Assembly: GCA_916613615.1 (NCBI GenBank)
Contig: OU744736.1
Coordinates: 2,400,330 to 2,464,329, forward strand
Direction of reading: 5' to 3'
From: Steromphala cineraria
Taxonomy: Eukaryota; Mollusca; Gastropoda; Trochida; Trochidae
DNA: 64,000 nucleotides
The notes beneath the pieces were generated by a model. That model was not told the origin of the DNA. It saw only the letters and a program-made list of their open reading frames with translations, and ran no database searches. Position numbers and translations under genes: made by a program. Positions 12,831-22,209 of the stretch are shown piece after piece (positions within the stretch are counted from its first letter, which is position 1; the number at the start of each line of letters is the position of its first letter).

Positions 12831-13331
12831 TTTAAGAATGCTTCATTCGACATTTTAAGGTGAAATGGGTCTAGACATGATCTACATATTTTGGTTCACA
12901 TGTACAGAAGTTGTAGTTTGCAGACAAAGTCATCCAATGGTCTCAAGGATAATGCCTGCCATGCCCATTGATGAGGGAATAAGGTCATGATCTTTGTCCC
13001 CCTTTGAGTTCCCCCAACACAACTACAAGTTTAGGGTATAGGGCCTACTCTGTAAGATATATTTGTGGAAAAGGTTACGGATACCGCATGACAAAGAACG
13101 GATGGACGACCGACGACGGGGCATACCATTAGCATGTCAATAATGTGTACCTTAATTGTCTAAGACAACAAGAAAAACAAAACAATACCTTTTCAAATAG
13201 AGGTAAAGTTCTATTTGGAAGGTAAAGAACAAGGTCATAACGTTCCTGCCAAAATCATGTCAGCTTCTTAATCATAATTTTGGCCACACTTATCACCTAC
13301 GACTACTTTTGATTCAGCATCAACATCAGCA

Positions 13332-13493
13332 ATGCCATCTAACAAGGACTTCAAGATGAGTGTCCTGGTGGGCGGTGTGGAACTCATCGAGTACGAGAAG
13401 GACGGGCTTGTCTATGTGGAGAGCAATCTCGCAACCCCCGTCAGCTACATACAGGAGTCCGATGAGCTTGTGCAGGGTGAAGTCGAGAAACAG
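13332..13493 (+). CDS. Exon 1 of the five-exon gene (residues 1-54)
   Basis: Starts ATGCCATCTAACAAG and ends GAGAAACAG, followed by the splice donor GTGAGAT; the intron is in phase 0. It encodes MPSNKDFKMSVLVGGVELI and then a strand-like stretch containing GLVYVESNL. Met 9 is an alternative start. Codon use is GC-richer than the flanks, as expected of a real exon. A pyrimidine stretch ending TTGATTCAG at 13317 may be an acceptor for a 5' UTR intron. If the donor is missed, reading continues Val-Arg and hits TGA at 13500-13502. The last 26 or so bases of this exon are the seed of the adjoining minisatellite. Confidence 0.8.
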
Positions 13494-14085
13494 GTGAGAT
13501 GAAGTAGGTTGTGCAGGGTGAAGTCGAGAAACAGGTGAGATGGAGTAGGTTGTGCAGGGTGAAGTCGAGAACCGGGTGAGATGAAGTAGGTTGTGCAGGG
13601 TGAAGTCGAGAAACAGGTGAGATGGAGGAGGTTGTGCAGGGTAAAGTCGAGAAACAGGTGAGATGGAGGAGGATGTGTAGGGTGAAGTCGAGAAACAGGT
13701 GAGATGGAGTAGGTTGAGCAGGATGAAGTCGAGAAACAGGTGAGATGGAGTAGGTTGTGCAGGATGAAGTCGAGAAACAGGTGAGATGGAGTAGGTTGTG
13801 CAGGATGAAGTCGAGAAACAGGTGAGATGGAGTAGGTTGTGCAGGGTGAAGTCGAGAAACAGGTGAGACGGAGGGCGTTGTGAAGGGTGAAGTCGAGAAA
13901 CAGGTGAGATGGAGTAGGTTGTGCAGGATGAAGTCGAGAAACAGGTGAGGTGGAGGAGCTTGTGCAGAGTGAAGTCGAGAAACAGGTGAGATGGAGTCGG
14001 TTGTGCAGGGTGAAGTCGAGAAACAGGTGAGATGGAGGAGCTTGTGCAGGGTGAAGTCGAGAAACAGGTGAGATAGAGAAGGTTG
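13467..14085. repeat. 41-bp minisatellite derived from the exon 1 splice donor
   Basis: Fifteen copies at a strict 41-bp step (AGTCGAG at 13481, 13522, 13563, 13604 and so on to 14055). Each copy joins about 26 bp of exon 1 (TTGTGCAGGGTGAAGTCGAG plus AAACAG) to 15 bp of intron 1 (GTGAGATGGAGTAGG and variants). The first copy is the real exon end, so every other copy is a duplicated donor CAG|GTGAG; copy 3 has CGG|GTGAG. The minus strand stays open for 215 codons because the unit has no stop in that orientation. That frame is not a gene. Confidence 0.93.
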
Positions 14086-14292
14086 CAAATTAATTGAAGA
14101 AATTGATTTCCCTTTGTTATAGAACAGTTATGTAAAACAATTCCTTTTTAACGCCGGAACTATATTTAGGTATCACATAAAGAGTAATACGAACTCGTGT
14201 AGGTTTGCTGAAATGAATACCTTTACAACTTGCAGTAAACAAACACATCCCATATCTAACATTAACTTGTCGTGAAAGGTTTATTTAGTTAA

Positions 14293-14446
14293 ATAGAGAA
14301 TACTAAACGAATGGTAATGTAATAACATTTTTAAGCAACGAGTGTATAGAATTGGTATCAGACGAACGAAAGTGAGTCTGATACCACATTCTATTCACGA
14401 GTTGCTTAAAAATGTTATCACATTACCCTGAGTTTAGTATTTTATT
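14293..14446. repeat. Imperfect ~150-bp foldback
   Basis: The core arms are 14313 onwards (GGTAATGTAATAACATTTTT) and its near reverse complement ending at 14427, with the loop GAACGAAAGTGAG. Pairing continues outward through AATACTAAAC against GTTTAGTATT. Identity of the arms is high but not perfect. Confidence 0.75.
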
Positions 14447-15240
14447 TATTACTCAACCCTCAATATCAATATTTACGCGAAACCAGCGTATGAATTTCCA
14501 TGAATCCAAGTAAAATAGCTTGATATTTTTTGGGATGTTTACACATGTCATACGCTTATAAGCATGATACAAAGTATATTGGTGAACATATTTCATTATC
14601 AAAAGATGCATTGATAAAATAAACACTAAGAAGCAACGAAAACTGTCAACACATCATGCACTTGCAACGTGACGTCATCAGATCGCCATGTGACGTCATC
14701 GGAATGTGTCCTGTTTCTAGGTCACGCTATGTAGGCGAACAGTGTCAACGGCAGCGATTGATTGATATTGATTACATTGACATGAGTTACTGAATGTGTT
14801 TAAAGGAATCGGGGGATAGAACTTGTGTAAAGGTAGTTAGACGATCACATGTTCGGATTGTGTGCTTGTTAAATGGAAAGGTTATGGTAGCATCGAAGCA
14901 AGTAAACAGTCGAAGCGCCATGTTAATGTTACGGTAGGCAGAGGAAGCAAGTTCACCGCTTGTGATGGCATAGAAGGTGGACAAGAGATCGCGCGAATGA
15001 TTGATTTGTGCTGGTTAGCAAAAAGATAATGCATTTAAAAATCCGCTAAGATAATATTCTTATACATTAATTAACAATTTGTTGAGAATGTAAAATTTGA
15101 CAGTCGCCACTTACACGTGATTGGACAATGTCATGTGACGTTCGAAAGTAGTTCCGTATCTTTGCACGAGATGGTAACACACATGTGTGTTACCAACTCA
15201 TTGTTATCTAATGAGTGATCTCACCACGGTTGAGTAATAA
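14446..15240. mobile_element. ~795-bp element with 12-bp inverted ends
   Basis: TTATTACTCAAC at 14446-14457 is the exact reverse complement of GTTGAGTAATAA at 15229-15240. The interior has no coding capacity. It contains a perfect 22-bp palindrome at 15173-15194 (GGTAACACACATGTGTGTTA plus CC). Target duplication is unclear, so the boundaries are provisional. Confidence 0.5.
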
Positions 15241-15410
15241 CTACACATATTTAATGAGCTTACGCCCTAACGTATACAATCATGCACTTGAGGCTTTTTC
15301 AAAGTATTCGAGTATTAAGTAAGTCAAGTATATATGATAATTTATGTCCAAGCATATTCTAAAGTGGACAACATTTGATATCACATATTATCATATAATG
15401 GAGGGTGTTA

Positions 15411-15507
15411 TCGATGCAATAAAGCTATCTGATAAACTTGGTATCCGATTGCCTCAAAATCTGATAAAGATGCAAATTAGGCCAAAACACTAACTATTTT
15501 CTCAAAA
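15411..15507 (+). repeat. Dispersed repeat, copy 1
   Basis: The stretch AAAGCTATCTGATAAACTTG through CACTAACTATTTTCTCAAAA is matched by 24420-24503 on the same strand with several substitutions and small gaps. Both copies lie within introns of the five-exon gene. Family unknown. Confidence 0.6.
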
Positions 15508-15913
15508 CTCCATGCATGCCATGCGAGTCCTAAAACGGTCACTAACCATTGATAACGTCGTCGGGAGTTTTCAGGTTTTGTGTTTCTAACTTTCTATCGA
15601 CGAATAAAATATCGTACAAAATCCGTCAGGGTAAACTTATCACGCATTCGTATTTTAGAAATCATAGCTTAATTATCCAAGCATTTCAAGTTGTTTTCAT
15701 CGTTGGTTTAAAAAATATATATGCAGCTAACAATATCGACTATCGAAAAAAAAATGTGCTTCTATTTTCGTGAATAACATAGGCTAGGCATAGATCGCTT
15801 TGACGAGTAACAAACGCAACAACCTCACCTTCGCAAATAGTCGGCGTTTGGTCTAAGGATACCGTAACTGAACTGGCGTAACAACAATGACAATGCAGCT
15901 TTTCAAAATGCAG

Positions 15914-16183
15914 TTATTGTCCGACTCTTGAAAACGTAATAGGAAAATATAAGAAAGAAGTATTATTGGATTAAAAGGCCAGGTGTGGAAGGCGAAGGCG
16001 GACGTAGGAACAAGCGAGGGGGAAGCCTGCTCTCCGTTGGACCCTGAACAGACGAGACAGGTAGCGGCGATGATATGCTATTTTGACCACCCGAAGGTTG
16101 GAAGTAGCTTCTATTGGAAAATAGACAGCCTAGCAGCAGCAGCGATGAGCGAGGAATGGTCCTGCGTCCGCCCGAAACTTCCC
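15914..16183 (-). repeat. B2 repeat of the Ngaro-like element
   Basis: About 270 bp matching 16787-17056 almost perfectly. The differences seen are TATTATT against TAATATT and CAGACGAG against CAGATGAG. It forms the far (3') end of the element. Confidence 0.9.
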
Positions 16184-16490
16184 ACCTGACTTGATTTTAT
16201 TACAATATTTACACACGAAATTTAGAGACAAAAGCTGTGGATAACAAATTGTTTAAGAAGGGCGAGAACTGAAAGCAAATGAAAGATAAGCTGAAAAGAA
16301 TGAAATGAGTATAATGTAATACATTGTGTGGAAAAAAATGCGTGGGAGAAATTGAAAGCATTGTATAACAGAAGGGTTTGTTGGGGGTAAGATGAAGGAG
16401 GTGAGTGTAATATAATGTCTTAAAGAAGTGCTTGTGGGCGGCTAAGATGAAAAGCAGAGAATTACAATGTCAAGAGGGCGGGTGGGCGGG
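16184..16490 (-). other. Segment between B2 and A2 of the Ngaro-like element
   Basis: About 0.3 kb of G-rich sequence on plus, present only once in the window and without a coding frame. It is probably part of the terminal region of the element that has no second copy here. Confidence 0.5.
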
Positions 16491-16789
16491 TAAAGTTATT
16501 TAAGAGAAAGTTGGGAGAGTGAATGAAGGTTTGCAAAATGGCGGAGGAATGAAAGAGTGTGACGTCATATTATGACGTATTATATTATGTGATGACGTAT
16601 GTGGAAAGGAAGTGACGAATGCACAAGTTTGTGGTGTTTGTAAACAGGAGCATGTGTTTTGTAAATAGGTATTATGTTTGAGGTGAAGAGACTGGAATTG
16701 AATGTTAATGGGAATTGAATTATTGTGAGATGTGATAAATAAGGTGCGTACAATAACGACATTTAGCTAGATAATGCTAAATGGAATTA
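16491..16789 (-). repeat. A2 repeat of the Ngaro-like element
   Basis: About 300 bp from TAAAGTTATTTAAGAG to GCTAAATGGAATTA, nearly identical to 21354-21653. It abuts B1 directly, giving the B1-A2 junction typical of split direct repeats. Confidence 0.9.
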
Positions 16790-17056
16790 TTGTCCGACTC
16801 TTGAAAACGTAATAGGAAAATATAAGAAAGAAGTAATATTGGATTAAAAGGCCAGGTGTGGAAGGCGAAGGCGGACGTAGGAACAAGCGAGGGGGAAGCC
16901 TGCTCTCCGTTGGACCCTGAACAGATGAGACAGGTAGCGGCGATGATATGCTATTTTGACCACCCGAAGGTTGGAAGTAGCTTCTATTGGAAAATAGACA
17001 GCCTAGCAGCAGCAGCGATGAGCGAGGAATGGTCCTGCGTCCGCCCGAAACTTGCC
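16787..17056 (-). repeat. B1 repeat of the Ngaro-like element
   Basis: The second copy of the B repeat (see 15914-16183). It follows the SGNH hydrolase frame in the direction of transcription. A frame common to both B copies (starting MWKAKADVG on plus) is antisense to the element and unlikely to be translated. Confidence 0.9.
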
Positions 17057-17064
17057 ACAGAGCA

Positions 17065-17690
17065 CTAAAAGTGCTGCGCCATCCACACCGAACCAAAGTA
17101 GAATAAATATGTGATGTGTAAATAATAAAAATTGAGGGACAAAGGAAGGGAAACCAGAAATGAATAAAGGAGAACACAGCGGCGAATATCGCTTATAAAA
17201 ATGTCTGTTGCCGCGGGAGTTAGGTGGACCCCATCCCTCACGTAGTGGTTGGTTGTTGGAAGGATGAGGTCGTGGCGAACCACTTCCCCATTAATGCCAG
17301 CCATCAGATTGGTAACCCTCCTGTTCAATTTCTTCCTGGCAAGTTCGATACGTTTTATGTCTCTAGCATACCGCCACGTACAACGTGGCAGCATGAACGA
17401 CCACAGGAGTCTGGTGCGGGGGAGCCTGAGCCGGGTGTAGAGGATGTCCTCATTAATGCGTGCGAACAACTCTCGGCCGGTGATGACGCCGAGATCGTTA
17501 GAGCCCAGATGCAGTAAAAGCAATTTCGGGTGACTGGCTGCGGTGGAGATCAGGTCCTCTATCGCTGGCCTATAGTGGCGCCATGTCCAGCCCCCTCTGA
17601 CGCGCCACTGCACCGGGCCCACACTGCCAAGGGTGTCCGCCAGCTCAGGTTTCGCCCGGGCCAGGTAGCTGTCCCCTACTACCCAGACAC
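17065..17690 (-). CDS. SGNH/GDSL hydrolase domain of the Ngaro-like element
   Basis: An open frame of about 200 codons with the SGNH-type blocks. Block I VVGDSYLA sits near 17650-17680 and supplies the catalytic Ser. LLLHLGSNDLG carries the Asn/Gly oxyanion block. DGVHLTPAATD has the D-x-x-H of block V. It would be an esterase-like hydrolase; its role in the retroelement is unknown. The frame has no good upstream ATG. It opens after TTACCTTCTAG at about 17690, which looks like a splice acceptor, so the domain may be spliced to the upstream recombinase or translated from an internal ATG at 17622 that would omit block I. It appears intact, unlike gag and RT. Confidence 0.75.
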
Positions 17691-17741
17691 CTAGAAGGTA
17701 AACATTTTTTTTTGAATTAATGATGTTAACTTGTTAAGAAA

Positions 17742-18734
17742 TTAGATCCTTATATATTGTAGGTAACAGTCGGATGACCATCGGCCAAATCGCTGAATGG
17801 TCTCTGCCTCCACACCGTTCATAGCTGCTGTAGTTGCCGCCCCAATTCTAAATGAATGAGAGGTGAATTTGATATGACCTATATTGAGATGATTAATGGC
17901 TTTCTGTAGAACTGCCTGAAATTGAAATCTTGTTAGTTGTTTGCCATCAAAGTGAAGGAAAAGATATGGGGATACAGCCGGACGAGAAGATAAGTAGGTT
18001 AGCATATTAGCGACCGGGCATATTGGGGAATGAGGAATAGCCTTAATTTGAATAGAAATACCGTTACCTGTTTGATCAGTCTTAGAGTATTGGAGCGTGA
18101 CATGCATGGCCGCCGAATTACCTGTAATCTTTACATCATCAATTGTGAGGCACCTACACGATGTGTCAGAAAGGGAGGCAGGTACCAGCTCGCTTATCCT
18201 GAAGAAACCAAAGAACGCCAGCGTATATGCAGCCTTGAAAAGATTACATTCATATGCAGAAGAACATACAATATGAAGAACATTTGAAATTGAAGATAGA
18301 GTTCCTGATGTGATTGGTCTTCGAGTGTCTTTGGTTCTATTTGCTTTGCTGAAACCCGCAAGCGTCTTCCGCACAAGAAAATGTTGTGTTGTATCTTGCA
18401 TGTCATGCAACTTATGCCAGGTTCCCAGCGCAGCGGTGTAAGCATGGGCCGTTCGTGCCGACATTCCCTGCAAAGACAATGCTGACAAATAATACATAAC
18501 ATGATCAAGAGGAGCCGGCCATGCCTGTGTGAGAGAATGAGCCTCTCTAAACTCGTTGAAGACTGTAACGCTGTGTGATATGTCCTCCATGTGTTCCTCG
18601 CTAGTGACAAGCCCAGGAGACGGTCCGACTCCAGTCTTAGATGTTCCAGATGTCCGGAGGCAGTGGTGTCGCTGTTGCATCTGCTCGTGGCGCTGCTTTC
18701 CGGAAACGGTCCCACTGAAACCTCGAAATAGCAT
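17742..18734 (-). CDS. Tyrosine recombinase of the Ngaro-like element
   Basis: 330 codons without a stop. The enzyme would cut and rejoin a circular DNA intermediate to integrate it. Catalytic motifs are visible: an Arg in FFGFFRISELV, the box HSFRIGAATTAA (H-x-x-R), GRWSS where the second His/Trp lies, and the nucleophile Tyr in the last residues (CYLQYIRI). A leading part of about 90 residues covers the SAM-like N-terminal domain. The frame overlaps the end of the RNase H frame by 98 bp in another phase, so expression needs frameshifting, splicing or reinitiation. No disabling change was noticed. Confidence 0.85.
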   Translation of the reverse strand: MLFRGFSGTVSGKQRHEQMQQRHHCLRTSGTSKTGVGPSPGLVTSEEHMEDISHSVTVFNEFREAHSLTQAWPAPLDHVMYYLSALSLQGMSARTAHAYTAALGTWHKLHDMQDTTQHFLVRKTLAGFSKANRTKDTRRPITSGTLSSISNVLHIVCSSAYECNLFKAAYTLAFFGFFRISELVPASLSDTSCRCLTIDDVKITGNSAAMHVTLQYSKTDQTGNGISIQIKAIPHSPICPVANMLTYLSSRPAVSPYLFLHFDGKQLTRFQFQAVLQKAINHLNIGHIKFTSHSFRIGAATTAAMNGVEAETIQRFGRWSSDCYLQYIRI

Positions 18735-20274
18735 CAGCTATAACATTATCATGAGTAGAAATGTACCTGGAGTGAAAAAGAATATTATGATTGAGACATG
18801 ATTTTACTAGGAATTGCACAAGCGACATGACTTTGGTATTTTTGGACGTTTGTCGGTTGATAATGGAGACGACAGCTTGATTGTCACACACAAACATGAC
18901 CTTGTTGTTGATAAACTTATGTGCCCACAATCGTAGTGATACGACGACAGGAAAGAATTCCAGGAATGTCATGTCTTTCAAGTAGCCCGCTCTCGCCCAC
19001 TCGTTCGGCCATGTACCATACGCCCAACTCCCTTGGAAGTATACACCAAAACCGCCCGAACCGGCAGCGTCTGTGAAAAGCTCTAGTTTGGTAGATGTTA
19101 TCCAGTCGAAGTTCTGAAACACAGATGTACCATTATGATTAAGGAGAAATGTTTGCCAGACTTCAAGGTCTTGTTTAATTCCATTGGTGATTCTGACTCG
19201 ATGATACGGTTTTACCTTACCCTTGGTTGCATCATACAAGCGTCTACAGAAGGCTCTACGCGCTGGGATAGCCCGTGTGATGAACTGAAGTCTACCAACC
19301 AATGATTGTATTTCCACCACACGGATTTTTCGTCTACTGGACGTGAGGATTGCTTCTATCTGCCTGGTGACTTCAGATATTTTCTCGGCCGGTATTGTAA
19401 CCTCCATGGCTACTGTATCAATAGTCAGGCCCAAAAACGTGATGGTAGTGGATGGACCGACAGTCTTTTCATTTGCAATCGGTACACCAAAATGCTGAAA
19501 CATGTCAATAGAAAGTTGAAGTTATTCCGAACATGTGTTTGAAAAGGGGTAGCCCCCCAACAAGAAATCATCAAGGTAATGAATTATGAAACGGGAGGTA
19601 GATTTGTTTATAATACACCATTGAAGAAATGTGCTAAATTTTTCAAACAATGCACAGGAAATTGAACAACCGAACGGTAAACATTTATCAAAGTAATATT
19701 AACCTTGAAAACACATTCCCAACAAGTGGAAGTCCTGGGGGCGGACAGGAATCAACCTAAACGCAGATTTGATGTCAAATTTGGCCAACTCCGCGCCTTT
19801 ACCAAGTTTCTGGACCATGTTGATTGCTTCGTCGAATTTTGTGTACGTAACAGACGAATGTTCCTGCGGAATGAAATCGTTAATAGACGTACCTTCTGGG
19901 TGGGATAAGTGATGAATCAACCTGTAGTGATCATCTGTAGGCACCGATTCGCTGTTAACTTTTTTGTCTACCAAACCTATGGGTGAAACAATCAAATCCC
20001 GAAAAGGTGGCGATTCGAACGGTCCACTTATTCTCCCCAGCTTGATTTCTTTAGTGAGTTTTGCAGCTGTAACGTTCGGATGTTGATAGGCTGACCTAAG
20101 ATTATGTGCAAACCTTGGTCCTGTCGGCCCTGTGTACTGCAGATTGAAACCCTCAGAAAAACCCTGAAACAACAACTGTGCATCCAACGTATTTACAGTC
20201 TCATAGAGAGATAGCCAAGGGGAGACATTAGAAAGGTTTATTGGTACCTGAGCCAATTGTTTTACCTGTACCAT
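18637..20274 (-). pseudogene. Reverse transcriptase-RNase H of the Ngaro-like element, two nonsense codons
   Basis: One continuous frame broken by TAA at 19699-19701 and TAA at 19522-19524. The first part has RT fingers and palm, with AKFDIKSAFRLIPV as motif A. The middle part, between the stops, keeps the catalytic HYLDDFL motif. The last 288 codons finish the RT thumb (ITFLGLTID) and carry RNase H (LELFTDAAGSGGFGV, FVCDNQAVV, DNVIADAIS). The frame starts inside the end of gag in another phase. Because the stops are point changes in an otherwise readable frame, the copy is a recently inactivated one, or one copied in trans. Confidence 0.85.
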
Positions 20275-21319
20275 GTCCGGTTACAGTTGAACTTGTACTC
20301 CTTGAGTGGAGATGTTGGGTCGTTCCTGGTGCTTGACGGGAACGAAAAAGCGATGACTGACAGGAACGGGCGCCATGATTGAAACTTTGACACTTTGAAC
20401 ACCTGTGTGGAAACTTACATACAGATCTAGTACATTGGGAACGGTTAAAATCCCAGCATACATTACCATCAACATTTTGTGTTTTTGAGAAATGAGAAGG
20501 AATATTTGGTGACTGTGTTTTCTTACCTGGCAACATACACTTCAACCAAAGGTCACCGTCTATCTTACCCCAAGATCTTGCTGGGTCACGTGCCATCTTG
20601 TGACAAAAATGGTAGTCATATGTCGACCATGAGTCACCCCCGTGCTTGAACGCTGCTCCCCTGATAGTTTCGGCATATGAGAGCAGTTCTTGTACGCGGT
20701 CTGCGTGCTTGCTGACGTATATTCCCATGAAGATATGGAACGCAGTTGTCCACGCGCTGCTTGTCAGTGGACGTGAAGCATGGTTTTCATATGGTTTGAA
20801 CAAAACCTGCCCAGTACTGTCTGAAACAAGCCTAAGCGGAACATGGTCATCGAGTGGTTGATTATCATTTGGGAGCAAATTTCAGAAATCAACGTACTCA
20901 CCATTGAAGATCTTTTGACGGATGGGTTCCTTGACGTGTGAACCTATTGTTTCAAAGGAATATGCAAGTGGTACCTGACTTGGTTGAGCTTGCAAAGAAG
21001 CCATATTTGAGTGTGAAGAAGTGGGTGGGGGAGGTGGAAAATTAGCTTGAGATGTGAGCTGAGATAACCAGGCTAGTGCGCGGTGCATGTCACTATCCGG
21101 CGGAATCACAGACTGAGATTGGTTTACATTTGGGTTTATGATCAAACCGGGATCAATATTAATGGTAGCATTTTCTGAGACATTACCTGAATTCTCTGGT
21201 TGATCCGGCGCTGTTGTTGACATTATCGTCGATGCAGTGTCTGTTGTATTCAGTCTTTTTGCCGAAGGCTGGGTCCCTACAAGTTTGTGGTTTAAAGTCG
21301 CTTTCCTCTTTGGAGGCAT
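20228..21319 (-). pseudogene. Gag-like protein of the Ngaro-like element, one nonsense codon
   Basis: The likely start is ATG at 21319 (MPPKRKATLN, basic). The first 145 codons are low-complexity Ser/Pro/Asn-rich. TGA at 20882-20884 interrupts the frame, which then continues in the same phase to 20228. The second part has a Trp-rich helical region and a Cys/His cluster (CWDFNRSQC, CKFPHRC, CQSFNHGARSC), like the zinc knuckles of DIRS/Ngaro gag proteins that bind RNA. Confidence 0.7.
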
Positions 21320-21353
21320 TTTTAACACTTGAAATAAGTAGAACAATGAAATA

Positions 21354-21653
21354 TAAAGTTATTTAAGAGAAAGTTGGGAAAGTTGAATGAAGGTTTGCAA
21401 AATGGCGGAGGAATGAAAGAGTGTGACGTCATATTATGACGTATTATATTATGTGATGACGTATGTGGAAAGGAAGTGACGAATGCACAAGTTTGTGGTG
21501 TTTGTAAACAGGAGCATGTGTTTTGTAAATAGGTATTATGTTTGAGGTGAAGAGACTGGAATTGAATGTTAATGGGAATTGAATTATTGTGAGATGTGAT
21601 AAATAAGGTGCGTACAATAACGACATTTAGCTAGATAATGCTAAATGGAATTA
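21354..21653 (-). repeat. A1 repeat of the Ngaro-like element
   Basis: The 5' end of the element, nearly identical to 16491-16789 (a one-base length difference and a few changes near GGGAGAGTG/GGGAAAGTTG). The promoter should lie here or just inside. Confidence 0.88.
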
Positions 21654-22084
21654 GAGTTACTTCCCCTGTTGTAGCGACGTTGACAAGTGGTTCTTACACA
21701 TTTTGTGTTATAAAAAGATACAATGTTTACTCGTGCACTCGGAATCAGACTGAAAATGTCGATAGATAGTAGAAGACGTTTCTAACACTGTGAAAAAAAA
21801 CCATTTCATGAAGGAATATTTCTAGACTGTTCACAACTATACATTGCCGACAATATGACCTTCACCTTGGTTTATTGTGAAAGCAATTACTCCGCGAAAT
21901 CTAGGTCAAACATATTTTTAGAAGGAATCATATTTTCGTTTAAACCCATTTATTTCTAAATGACATTATATGATAAATAAATTATTAACCTCGTGTGTTT
22001 CCGTATCATTAATATCATATAATAGGAATAAAAATTGTATTATGCGAGCCTTTAATAATCTCTATTTATTTGTTACTTCTCTAG

Positions 22085-22209
22085 AGCCAACCAGTCACCC
22101 CATACGAGATTAAGATATCAGCGATGCCTAACACGCCGACCTGTCTATACCGTGTTTTTGTTGACGGACAAAGTGCATTTAACCGTGCTGTGGATCCTGG
22201 TTTGAGCTG
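22085..22209 (+). CDS. Exon 2 of the five-exon gene (residues 55-96)
   Basis: The acceptor is a clear pyrimidine tract ending TTACTTCTCTAG. The exon opens AGCCAACCAGTCACC in phase 0, matching the end of exon 1, and ends AGCTG before GTAACT in phase 2. It encodes SQPVTPYEIKISA, then CLYRVFVDG and NRAVDPGLS. The other two frames contain stops or run out of frame with both neighbours. The frame is too short to be seen as an isolated ORF; it was found by its codon pattern and phase. Confidence 0.8.

Larger units (their letters stand above)
15914..21653 (-). mobile_element. Ngaro-like tyrosine-recombinase retrotransposon, full length
   Basis: A 5.7-kb element lying antisense in intron 1 of the host gene. 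Reading along the minus strand the order is A1 repeat, gag-like ORF, RT-RNase H, tyrosine recombinase, SGNH hydrolase, B1, A2, about 0.3 kb, B2. The A1 / B1-A2-B2 layout is the split-direct-repeat structure of Ngaro elements, which integrate through a tyrosine recombinase rather than a DDE integrase. SGNH hydrolase domains are known in some Ngaro elements. The repeat copies are nearly identical, pointing to a recent insertion, yet three in-frame stops interrupt gag and RT. No target duplication is evident, as expected for recombinase integration; TTA is shared at the two ends. Confidence 0.88.

Noticed and set aside
13441..14088. A 215-codon minus-strand frame of Phe/Ser/Pro/His-rich repeats
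   Set aside because: It is the reverse of the 41-bp minisatellite; the plus strand shows that the unit is an exon edge.
15983..16189. Duplicate frames starting MWKAKADVG at 15983 and 16856
   Set aside because: They lie in the B repeats of the Ngaro-like element, antisense to it, and show no domain.
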